Part shown: in pieces, positions 1 through 6,297 of the stretch
Layout of the letters: the number at the start of each line of letters is the position of its first letter
Numbering within the stretch: position 1 is the first letter of the stretch
Assembly (NCBI GenBank): GCA_903889845.1
Contig: CAISZB010000302.1
Span: 1 to 6,846, forward strand
Direction of reading: 5' to 3'
Source of the DNA: an uncultured Verrucomicrobium sp.
GTDB taxonomy: Bacteria > Verrucomicrobiota > Verrucomicrobiia > Methylacidiphilales > GAS474
DNA length: 6,846 nt
The notes under the pieces: generated by a model
Seen by the model: the letters and a program-made list of their open reading frames with translations, nothing else
Database searches by the model: none
Told to the model about the DNA's origin: nothing
Position numbers and translations under genes: made by a program

Positions 1-670
1 CCCCCCACACGTCGTTCCAGCGCTTCCCGATGGTTTCCCAGGAGCGGGCGGTGTCGGGCAGGTTGTCGGGATATTTGTTCGTCGCCGTCTTTCCGGTCCA
101 GTCCGGGGCCCCGTGAAAGAGTTCCAGGATTTTCTGGCCGCTTTTCCGGTAGAGCTGCCGGGTTTCTTCGTAATGGTTGTTGCCCGTCCAGTTCCAGGCG
201 TTGGGGGCGGGATTGATGGAGGGCCAGGAGAGGCGTTCCCGGACAAGGTTGAGGCCGTAACGGGACAGGCCGCCGACAAGGGCGGGCCGGAGCGGTTCCG
301 GGGCGATCCAGGACAGGGAGGCATCGATCGAGAAGAGAGGATCGACCGGGGCGGCGGGCGGCAAGGCGATGAGGCCGAAGGATTGGTGCGAAGCGGGAAA
401 TTCAAGGCTGTAGAAGCCTTGGGGGAGGGAGAGAGGAACTTCGACGAGGTCGCCCTCCAGGGTCGCCTTGTCCGCCCCCTGAACGAGGTTTCCGGCATAG
501 TCGCGGAGTTGAAAGGCGGGCGCGGCAGTGAGGGAAACCGAAGAGCGGAAGGCAACGATGGCCGATTGATCGGCGGCGGGCAGCAGCTTGGAAATATCGA
601 CCGGAATGATCTCCGCCCGCGCGGGAAAGACCAGGAGGCAGAGGAACGGTACGAGGTGCAGGGATTTCAT
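1..670 (-). CDS. Secreted glycoside hydrolase-like protein (clan GH-A style TIM barrel), N-terminal part, cut by window edge
   Basis: The reverse-strand frame is open from the ATG at 670 to the window edge, giving 223 residues with no stop. Residues 1-19 form a signal peptide (hydrophobic LVPFLCLLVF, then an ARA site before E20), so the product is exported. Residues 20-115 look like a small beta-rich accessory domain. From about 117 the start of a (beta/alpha)8 glycosidase barrel is visible: a strand with R144-E-R-L-S-W149, then N153-P-x-P and W159-N-W161, a second strand I181-LELFHGAPDW191, and the helix WETIGKRWNDVW that in GH5/GH39-like enzymes usually precedes the WNEP acid/base motif. 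That motif would lie just beyond the edge, so catalytic residues cannot be checked and the family and substrate stay open. It lies 90 bp downstream of the PEP-CTERM gene in the same direction and may be cotranscribed with it. The nine bases before the ATG are all pyrimidines; an in-frame GTG at 682 is a less likely start. Confidence 0.75.
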   Translation of the reverse strand, partial: MKSLHLVPFLCLLVFPARAEIIPVDISKLLPAADQSAIVAFRSSVSLTAAPAFQLRDYAGNLVQGADKATLEGDLVEVPLSLPQGFYSLEFPASHQSFGLIALPPAAPVDPLFSIDASLSWIAPEPLRPALVGGLSRYGLNLVRERLSWPSINPAPNAWNWTGNNHYEETRQLYRKSGQKILELFHGAPDWTGKTATNKYPDNLPDTARSWETIGKRWNDVWG

Positions 671-707
671 GAAAGAGGGCACACGCTGGCTTCGGGAATC
701 TTCGTCG

Positions 708-716
708 CCCCCCCCC
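708..716. repeat. Nine-base C/G homopolymer upstream of the glycosidase gene
   Basis: Nine consecutive C on the plus strand (G9 on the strand of the flanking genes) lie 38-46 bases before the glycosidase ATG at 670, in the 90-bp gap after the PEP-CTERM stop. It is the longest single-base run I see in the window. Such tracts can slip and change spacing in a promoter or leader, but nothing here shows that it varies, and it is also a common site of sequencing length error. Confidence 0.85.
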
Positions 717-732
717 GGAATCTTGCCGAAAG

Positions 733-753
733 CGGGAACGACCTTCCTTCCCG
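733..753 (-). other. Weak hairpin after the PEP-CTERM gene
   Basis: CGGGAA at 733-738 and TTCCCG at 748-753 form a perfect 6-bp inverted repeat with a 9-base loop, 8 bases past the PEP-CTERM stop. No T-run follows on the minus strand, so it does not meet the usual intrinsic terminator pattern. It could attenuate transcription or protect the 3' end of the upstream message, or be chance. Confidence 0.3.
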
Positions 754-760
754 ATCCTCG

Positions 761-1675
761 TCAGACCTTGCTGCGATGAAGGGGCCGGAGACGGCGAAAC
801 AATAGCATTCCCGTTCCGGTTGCCAAAAGCAAAAGGGAGACGGAGGGCTCGGGAACGGCGGCGTAGGTCAGGGAGAGATTGCTGAGCGTGAGCGTATCGA
901 CAACGCCGTTGGCTTCGTAAAGATAGAGCGTATCGAGCGTGTAATTGCCGGTGACGCTCGTGTCGGTCGCGGTGAAGAGAGTGGTGCCGTTGGCCGATTC
1001 GGTAAGGACCAGGCCGCCCGTAGTCAGTGTGTAGGTAAGGGAGAGAGTTACCGGCGTGGTCGATTTGAGACCCGCCCCGGCCGTGGCCGACGTCAACGCG
1101 GTATTGGCCGTCCCGGAATAAAGCAGGGCCCCACTGGTGGAGGCGATATGCGAGTAGGCGGCGTTACTCGTCCCCGCCGTGGAGTTCAAATAGGTCCAGG
1201 CAGAATCCCCGGTGTAAGTGCTGCTTCCGGTGACGGTCGTGCTGGAAGACCAGAGCGTTGTGTCCTTGGCTGTGGTCGAGGTCGCCAAGCTGTTAAAGAG
1301 CCCCATCCGCAGAAGATCGCTCGATGCAAGAGGGGTGGCCGTCGTGGAAAGAGTAAAAGAAAGAGTAACGCTGTCGCCCGACGTCGCCGTCGCATCGCTG
1401 GCGAGGAGCGTCGTGGGGGTGAAATAGGTCCACAGGGAAACGGTGGCGTTGGTGGCGGTCTGAGCGAGCGTCATGCTGCTGGTGGTGACCACCTGGGTGC
1501 TGCTGGCGAGGCTCGTGCCCTCGGAGTGTGTTCCGTCCGACCACGTGGCACTCGTGCTGCCTCCCATGTACCAATTGCTGGAGGAGAGCAGATTCTGTGA
1601 GGAAGCGGCGGAGGGCCAAGCCAACAGTGCGCACCCGCAGGAGAAGCCAAACAGAACCGCCTTCAAGTTTTTCAT
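761..1675 (-). CDS. PEP-CTERM sorting-signal surface protein
   Basis: A 304-residue exported protein of unknown specific role. Residues 1-24 are a signal peptide (MKNLK, hydrophobic core, SAA cleavage site near 24). The mature part (about 25-273) is about 40% Ser plus Thr by my count, has no Cys, only two Lys and one Arg, and alternates short hydrophobic and Thr/Ser stretches as in secreted beta-sandwich proteins. The end is a classic PEP-CTERM signal: V274-PEPS, a hydrophobic segment 279-293, then basic RRLR at 294-297. In this family the signal is recognised by an exosortase and the protein is processed at the cell envelope, often within a polysaccharide matrix; no exosortase gene is in the window. 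An in-frame ATG at 1705 (10 residues longer, with GGGGAAA just upstream) is an alternative start, and one at 1720 is less likely; 1675 gives the most standard signal peptide. It is divergent from the LacI regulator and upstream of the glycosidase, which suggests shared carbohydrate-linked control (inference). Confidence 0.85.
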   Translation of the reverse strand: MKNLKAVLFGFSCGCALLAWPSAASSQNLLSSSNWYMGGSTSATWSDGTHSEGTSLASSTQVVTTSSMTLAQTATNATVSLWTYFTPTTLLASDATATSGDSVTLSFTLSTTATPLASSDLLRMGLFNSLATSTTAKDTTLWSSSTTVTGSSTYTGDSAWTYLNSTAGTSNAAYSHIASTSGALLYSGTANTALTSATAGAGLKSTTPVTLSLTYTLTTGGLVLTESANGTTLFTATDTSVTGNYTLDTLYLYEANGVVDTLTLSNLSLTYAAVPEPSVSLLLLATGTGMLLFRRLRPLHRSKV

Positions 1676-1814
1676 ACCGTTCCAATGGGAGTGACTGAGT
1701 TTCATCGATTTCCCCGACATCACTTTTGTTTTCAAAGTGCGCTTCGGCATCAAGTGGCGCAATCGAAATAGATGTGTTAATGTAACAACAGTTTCATTAT
1801 CCTTTCCCCCACCC
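1676..1814. promoter_or_regulatory. Divergent regulatory region between the PEP-CTERM gene and the LacI regulator
   Basis: This 139-bp spacer must hold the promoters for the leftward PEP-CTERM gene and the rightward regulator. It is clearly more AT-rich than the flanking genes, especially 1760-1805. I found no convincing sigma70-type -35/-10 pair on either strand; CATTAT at 1795-1800 resembles a -10 for the regulator but lacks a matching -35. It contains the palindrome at 1775-1787 and a weaker inverted repeat, TGCGC 1738-1742 with GCGCA 1757-1761. Confidence 0.6.
1775..1787. promoter_or_regulatory. Candidate operator palindrome TGTTA-ATG-TAACA
   Basis: A perfect 5+5 inverted repeat with a 3-base centre lies 28-40 bases upstream of the regulator ATG, in the AT-rich part of the divergent spacer. 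LacI-family proteins bind short palindromes as dimers and often act on their own gene and a divergent neighbour, so this is the best operator candidate. Against it, the site lacks the central CG of many LacI-family operators, and a 5+5 palindrome could arise by chance. Confidence 0.4.
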
Positions 1815-2858
1815 ATGACGACGCCCCGCGAGCCTTCCACCCACCCGCGAGTCACCCTCCGGCAGGTCGCCGCCGCGACGGGGGTCTCGGCCATGACCGT
1901 CAGCCGCGCCTTTCGGCAAGGGGCCCCCGTACGCCCCTCGCTGCGCGAGCGCATTATCGAGACCGCCCGTCAAATGGGCTATGAACCCGATCCACACATC
2001 AGTTCCGTCATGCGGGCCTTTGTCCGCCGAGGCTCGCCCCATTACCGGGAAACACTGGCCTTCATCGGTGACAGGAAACCGGCCCCCGCGACCTTCAACG
2101 CCCTGACCTTCCAGGGTGCCCTTTCAAGGGCGGAAGCCCTCGGCTACCACCTGGAGCCTTTCTGGATGGGGGAACCTCATCTCACGTTCTCCCGGTTGAA
2201 CCGGCTGTTGCGGACCCGCTCGATCCGCGGGGTACTCTTTTGCCCATTCGATCTGCGGCCCCGGATGCACGTCCGGCTCGATTGGTCGCGCCTGGCGGTG
2301 GGAGCTCTGGGTAGTTCCCTGTGGAAGCCCCGGCTCAACCGGGTCCAGCACCACCATTACATGGGCATGATCCTGGCACTGCGGTCGATCCATCGCCTGG
2401 TCGGAGACAAGGCGGGCCTGGTCCTGTCGAACTTGCTCCATACCCGAAGCCAGGGAGCCTACGTCTCCTCTTTCCTGACCAACCAGGCCGATTCCCCCCG
2501 GGACGTCCTGGGCCGCATTCACCGATACGGCGCTTGGCAGCGGGAACGGTTCCTCGCCTGGCTGGAAAGGGCCGATCCGGAAATCCTCCTGTGCGCCGAG
2601 CCGAACGACGTCAGGTTGGCGCGCGAAGCGATCCGGGGGCGCGCCCGCTGGCGGCACCTCGGCATCGCCTGCCTCGACGTCTCGGAAAGCACGCCGGACC
2701 TCGCGGGAATCTCCCAGCAGAACACCATCATCGGCTCGCACGCCGTCGACCTGATTTTGAGCGAGATTCAGCATGCCGAGTTTGGCCTGCCAACCTATCC
2801 GAAGACGCTGATGATCGAGGGGGCCTGGAAAGACGGGCCGAGTCTGAGAGCCTGTTGA
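1815..2858 (+). CDS. LacI/GalR-family transcriptional regulator
   Basis: A 347-residue DNA-binding regulator of normal LacI-family length. The N-terminal helix-turn-helix is clear: VTLRQVAAATGVSAMTVSRAF at residues 13-33, then a third helix LRERIIETARQMGYEPDP at 43-60. The usual hinge follows, with M66 where the minor-groove Leu often sits. Residues 79-347 fit the periplasmic-binding-protein-like effector core, ending with the family C-terminal pattern GISQQNTIIGSHAVDL, then PKTLMIEGAWKDGPS. Such proteins usually sense a sugar or related metabolite; the ligand cannot be read here. The frame is open upstream to a GTG at 1737, but the added 26 residues are not regulator-like and fall in the divergent control region, so ATG 1815 is chosen. 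No Shine-Dalgarno is seen; 14 of the 15 bases before the ATG are pyrimidines. It probably controls the divergent PEP-CTERM and glycosidase genes and itself. Its stop is one base from the stop of the convergent cassette A gene. Confidence 0.9.
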   Translation: MTTPREPSTHPRVTLRQVAAATGVSAMTVSRAFRQGAPVRPSLRERIIETARQMGYEPDPHISSVMRAFVRRGSPHYRETLAFIGDRKPAPATFNALTFQGALSRAEALGYHLEPFWMGEPHLTFSRLNRLLRTRSIRGVLFCPFDLRPRMHVRLDWSRLAVGALGSSLWKPRLNRVQHHHYMGMILALRSIHRLVGDKAGLVLSNLLHTRSQGAYVSSFLTNQADSPRDVLGRIHRYGAWQRERFLAWLERADPEILLCAEPNDVRLAREAIRGRARWRHLGIACLDVSESTPDLAGISQQNTIIGSHAVDLILSEIQHAEFGLPTYPKTLMIEGAWKDGPSLRAC

Positions 2859-2859
2859 G

Positions 2860-5800
2860 CTATTCCTGCACCGCTTCGAGCTGCCGATCGACGACCTGTC
2901 CCGTGTAGCGGTCGATCGCGATGTGGAGCCAGTAGCGGCGTTCCCCCGTCACCATGAAGTTGTCGAGCGAGGAGGCCGTCGCCGGATAGCGTCCGGCCTG
3001 GGCAATCACGTCGATCAGGAAATTCCACGTCCGCGTGTTGGACGATTCGGCCAAGGCCCGGATCACCGCCTCCCTCTCGACCTTGATGCCGGAGGGGATC
3101 TGATTGGTCACGACGCTGCTGGACACCAGTGCGGGGACCACGTCGGCACGGGTGAGGAAGGGGCTGTTCGTCGCCGTCGCGTAGATCGCCCCGGCGATGC
3201 CCGACGCCGCGCTGGAGGAGAGGCTGGTGCTGCCGGAAGGATTGAGCTGCGCACCTGACAGGAGGGCCTTCAGAACGGAAGCCGGCGCCGTGTTCGGATT
3301 GATCCGCCCCGCAACCACCCGGGCATCGTCCAGGGTAAAGAGGTCGAGGAGTCCCGCATCGGCGCTGCTGGAGGAGAAGAGATCGAGGGTCTTCCACGGA
3401 ACGTCGCGGAAGACGTAACCGAGATCGCCGACCGAGGTGAAGCGGTGGTTGAGGATGACGGGGCGGGCCGAGCTTGCCCCGGTGAAGAAAGGACTCGCTG
3501 CCGGATAGGCGTACCGCGCGTCGCCGGGGCGCTGTGCGCCGTCGGGATCGGTGTAGTAAGGTGCGCCGGAGGCGGTGCTGGCGGCTCCGGAAGGCGTGAC
3601 CGCCGAGGCGTTCACCGACCATAAATCGATGCGGTAGGGGGCCGCCGCCGAGAGCGACCCGATCGAAACAAAGGGGGTCAAGCTGCCATAGCACGGGGCG
3701 TTGACCGTCGTGGCGTCGGGATTCAGGCTGACCCCGGCGGCCGCCGTGAAACCGCTGGCCGTCGCGGCCACAGAAGTCGGGATGCTGTCCCCCAGCCCGA
3801 AGCGGAAAGTGCGCGGATCGCTTTTCACGTAAGCGTCCGTGTCGGCCGTGGTAAGGGTGGAGCACGGCGTCAGCACATCGCTCATCCAATACCCGGTCTT
3901 GATGCCTCCGTCGGCCAACCCTTCGAAAGTCCCGTAGGTGCGCCAGGCACCGGAAGGGTCCTGGAACTGGATTTGAAAGGCGGCATTCACGCGGAACATG
4001 GCGCAGTTCCGGGTCAGGACGGCCTGCGTGTTGGTCGTCGTCGCGGTGCTCCCGGTCGCCGTGTTTTTCCAGGTGTAGGCATTATTGAAGGCCGCCGTCC
4101 CGTTTGGAGGAAAGGAGGGAATGCTCCCCAGGGGCAAGGCCAGGATCGAAGGGCCTCCGGTCCATGCCGCAGTGGACGTGGGAGAGGGAATCACGGTCGG
4201 CTCCCGATAAGCGGAACTCGCCGCCACGGAGGCCACGGAGAAGGAGAAGGCGCCGCCGCCGGAGAGGGCCGAGAAGTAGCGGGTGGCTGCCGAGCTTGAG
4301 GAATAGGCCCCCCAGCCTCCCGTGGAGGGATAGTACCAAATCGGCGTCGAAAGGGGGGAAGAGACAGCCGCTACCCCGATGCTGTAAAAGTCGTTTTGCA
4401 CGGTCCCGCTCACCGGTACGATTTGGAATTGGCTTGGAGCGCCGCCGCTCGCTCCCGACACCTGGTGGGGATTCCACAATTCAAAGTAGAGGTAATAATC
4501 CCACTGGGGAGTGGGAACCGTGGAGCTGGGGTTGAGCACCGCGCCGCTTCCGTTCACCTTGACCAACATCTTGCTGATGTAAGGCAGGTCCTCGATGCCG
4601 TAGAAGTTTTCGCCGCCGAAGGTGATCGTCGTCGGGTAGTCGTCGGTATCCCATTGATCGGCGATGTTCGCCCCGATCCGGATGATCTGGTAGTCCCGCT
4701 GACTGTCGGGATCGACCCAGCCCGTCGGCGGATACAAGGTATAGTAACCCACCCCGGCGACGGTATCCCCCCGGCCCGTCTTGCCGAGGGAGCCATTGAG
4801 GATACCCGCTTTCAGCAGCTCGAAAAAATCGGCCTCCCGATTGAGTCCGGCGACGGTATCGAGGGGGAGGATCGTGGTGGCTCCCGTTGTCGGGGAGTTT
4901 CCCGACGGATTGGTGTAGACCCAATGCCGGTAAAGCCCGTTCGAATCGGAGGCGAGGACCAGGCCGAAGTATTTGAGGATGTCGCTTTTGATGTTGTTCT
5001 TGTTGCCGGTGTAATCGGCTACCGAATAGGTGGTGCCCACGCTTTCGAGCAGCGCCAGCTTCGAGAGCGGGAAGCGGTATTTGACCAACGGCTCGTTCTT
5101 CACCGCGGGCACGCCGTTGTTGCGGGGCCAGCCCGACGTGGTGACGCGCGGATGGAAGACGAGGGGATTGAGCGTGCCGGAATTCGTCGCATTCACCTGA
5201 TAATTGTAGTTACTCGCGTTCACAATCCCTAAGTTCGTCGTCGGCCCCCAGACCGGGCCGTTCACCTCGCGGCTGAAGGTGGTGAGGTAGGGCAGGGCGT
5301 TGGTGAGGGCGGGGCGCTGGGTTTGGGCATATTTGATGAGTTCCTGCCGTCCCAGGAAAGCCGTGTCCCCCGGGGCAACGCGCAGGAAGCCGTTGGTCGC
5401 CCAATTCGTGACGTAGCCCGCATAAGAATTATAATTCGTTGCATTGCGCCACTTCACCAAAGCATCGACGTCGTTCGTCGAGATCGTGTTCGTGATCTGG
5501 CTCAGGTCGGCCCAGGGGAGGAGGCCCTTGTTCGTGACGGCATAGGACGCGGCAGCGTTGGGATACCCGGCAACGTTGATGTCGAGGAGGCCGCTGGTGT
5601 CGTAGACGACGTAGGCGTAGCGCCCCACGGCGGTCTTCATGTTGGCGGACCCCGTGTCCACCAGTCCCGCGGCGGCGGGCGTCGTCCCGGCGGGAAAGCC
5701 GACCGGGCCGCCCCGGGTGACGACGATCCACTGCGGCGGGGAAGCGGCGAAGACCTTCGCGGCGGAAGCACCGAGGAAGGCAGGCTTCTCCCAGCGGCCC

Positions 5801-6267
5801 ATCCCGACGGTGCGGCCGTTGAGGGCGGCGTTGGTGGTGACGCTGCCGCGGGCGGCGAAGTTAGTGGCGGAGGCGTAGACATTGGTCCCGCTGAGGGTGA
5901 CGATGGGGAAGAGGGTCTGCGAGACCATCCGCTGCGGCACGGCGTTCGTGGAGGCCTTCGGGACGTAGAAGGCGTTGGTCCCGATCCCGCTGCCGCCGTC
6001 GACGGTGGAGTTCTTCGTATCGGTGACCTCGGCCTGGAGCTGGGAGACGATCTGGTCGAGGCCGCTCAGCGCGATCTGGTCGGCGCGCAGGACCTGGACG
6101 TAGTTCGCCGTGGCGTTGCGGTCCTGCGTCATCACGCTTACGAAGGTCACCAGCAGGATCGTCAGCAGCGTCAGGATCGCGAGCGTGACGATCAACGCGA
6201 CACCCGAGGCTTTGCATGAAAGCCCTCGTCCGTGTCCCGTTGTGCCCGAATGATGTTGTCTTGGCAT
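2860..6267 (-). CDS. Verru_Chthon cassette protein A-like large pilin-type surface protein
   Basis: An intact 1135-residue protein, in the size range of the Verru_Chthon cassette protein A family (over about 900 residues). The N terminus resembles a type IV pilin or GspK pseudopilin: a short polar leader ending S21-G22, a hydrophobic helix V23-V45, then MTQDRNA. A prepilin peptidase could cut after G22, but Glu at +5 is missing, as in GspK. The long middle is rich in Thr, Ser, Asn and aromatics. It carries G557-IEDLPYISKM and E596-LWNPH, patterns I associate with this family. R988-INPNTAPASVLKALL resembles the GspK-type helix-hairpin-helix motif. The end, TWNFLIDVIAQAGRYP from 1080 and GERRYWLHIAIDRYTGQ, also fits. 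The family is known from genomic cassettes with three smaller pilin-like proteins (B, C, D); its function is not established, and an envelope or secretion-pilus role is inference. It starts 30 bp after the oxidoreductase stop and is likely cotranscribed. The ATG has no Shine-Dalgarno, and I see no other suitable start ahead of the helix. Confidence 0.8.
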   Translation of the reverse strand: MPRQHHSGTTGHGRGLSCKASGVALIVTLAILTLLTILLVTFVSVMTQDRNATANYVQVLRADQIALSGLDQIVSQLQAEVTDTKNSTVDGGSGIGTNAFYVPKASTNAVPQRMVSQTLFPIVTLSGTNVYASATNFAARGSVTTNAALNGRTVGMGRWEKPAFLGASAAKVFAASPPQWIVVTRGGPVGFPAGTTPAAAGLVDTGSANMKTAVGRYAYVVYDTSGLLDINVAGYPNAAASYAVTNKGLLPWADLSQITNTISTNDVDALVKWRNATNYNSYAGYVTNWATNGFLRVAPGDTAFLGRQELIKYAQTQRPALTNALPYLTTFSREVNGPVWGPTTNLGIVNASNYNYQVNATNSGTLNPLVFHPRVTTSGWPRNNGVPAVKNEPLVKYRFPLSKLALLESVGTTYSVADYTGNKNNIKSDILKYFGLVLASDSNGLYRHWVYTNPSGNSPTTGATTILPLDTVAGLNREADFFELLKAGILNGSLGKTGRGDTVAGVGYYTLYPPTGWVDPDSQRDYQIIRIGANIADQWDTDDYPTTITFGGENFYGIEDLPYISKMLVKVNGSGAVLNPSSTVPTPQWDYYLYFELWNPHQVSGASGGAPSQFQIVPVSGTVQNDFYSIGVAAVSSPLSTPIWYYPSTGGWGAYSSSSAATRYFSALSGGGAFSFSVASVAASSAYREPTVIPSPTSTAAWTGGPSILALPLGSIPSFPPNGTAAFNNAYTWKNTATGSTATTTNTQAVLTRNCAMFRVNAAFQIQFQDPSGAWRTYGTFEGLADGGIKTGYWMSDVLTPCSTLTTADTDAYVKSDPRTFRFGLGDSIPTSVAATASGFTAAAGVSLNPDATTVNAPCYGSLTPFVSIGSLSAAAPYRIDLWSVNASAVTPSGAASTASGAPYYTDPDGAQRPGDARYAYPAASPFFTGASSARPVILNHRFTSVGDLGYVFRDVPWKTLDLFSSSSADAGLLDLFTLDDARVVAGRINPNTAPASVLKALLSGAQLNPSGSTSLSSSAASGIAGAIYATATNSPFLTRADVVPALVSSSVVTNQIPSGIKVEREAVIRALAESSNTRTWNFLIDVIAQAGRYPATASSLDNFMVTGERRYWLHIAIDRYTGQVVDRQLEAVQE
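2885..2918. other. 8-bp inverted repeat near the convergent gene ends
   Basis: CGATCGAC at 2885-2892 and GTCGATCG at 2911-2918 are perfect inverted copies separated by 18 bases. They lie in the last codons of the cassette A gene (they encode the two Asp-Arg steps in AIDRYTGQVVDRQ) and begin 27 bases past the LacI regulator stop. No T-run follows on either strand, so it is not a standard intrinsic terminator. It could still slow or stop read-through from the regulator, or be a by-product of ATC-GAC and GTC-GAT codon choice. Confidence 0.4.
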
Positions 6268-6297
6268 GATGAAGCGAACCGAACGCCCCGCCCCACC

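Noticed and set aside
113..805. Open frame of 230 codons on the plus strand
   Set aside because: It lies antisense to the glycosidase and the end of the PEP-CTERM gene, has Gly/Arg/Glu-rich low-complexity composition and no recognisable domain. The reverse strand gives a signal peptide and a glycosidase fold in the same place.
1735..1761. Near repeat AAGTGCGC / AAGTGGCGC and inverted TGCGC...GCGCA
   Set aside because: The arms are only five bases with a 14-base spacer, and the direct copies differ by an inserted base; too weak to call as an operator alone.
1698..1797. Direct repeat AGTTTCAT at 1698-1705 and 1790-1797 in the divergent spacer
   Set aside because: An eight-base match within 140 bases can occur by chance, and the first copy overlaps a possible start codon of the PEP-CTERM gene.
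1737..1814. N-terminal extension of the LacI regulator from a GTG at 1737
   Set aside because: The added 26 residues do not resemble the family, which begins shortly before the helix-turn-helix, and they overlap the divergent control region and the candidate operator.
2124..2774. Open frame of 216 codons on the minus strand
   Set aside because: It lies antisense inside the LacI regulator, whose domain pattern is continuous; the reverse frame shows no motif.
2795..3889. Open frame of 364 codons on the minus strand in another frame of the cassette A gene
   Set aside because: It overlaps the cassette A gene, is Arg/Gly/His-rich and lacks any motif, while the cassette A frame shows family motifs through this same stretch.
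4396..5232. Open frame of 278 codons on the plus strand
   Set aside because: It is antisense to the cassette A gene and rich in Arg, Gly, Val and Ile, as expected from a mirrored GC-rich coding frame; no domain or start signal is seen.
5323..6219. Open frame of 298 codons on the plus strand
   Set aside because: It is antisense to the N-terminal third of the cassette A gene, with a long Gly/Asp/Val-rich repeat-like composition typical of a shadow frame.
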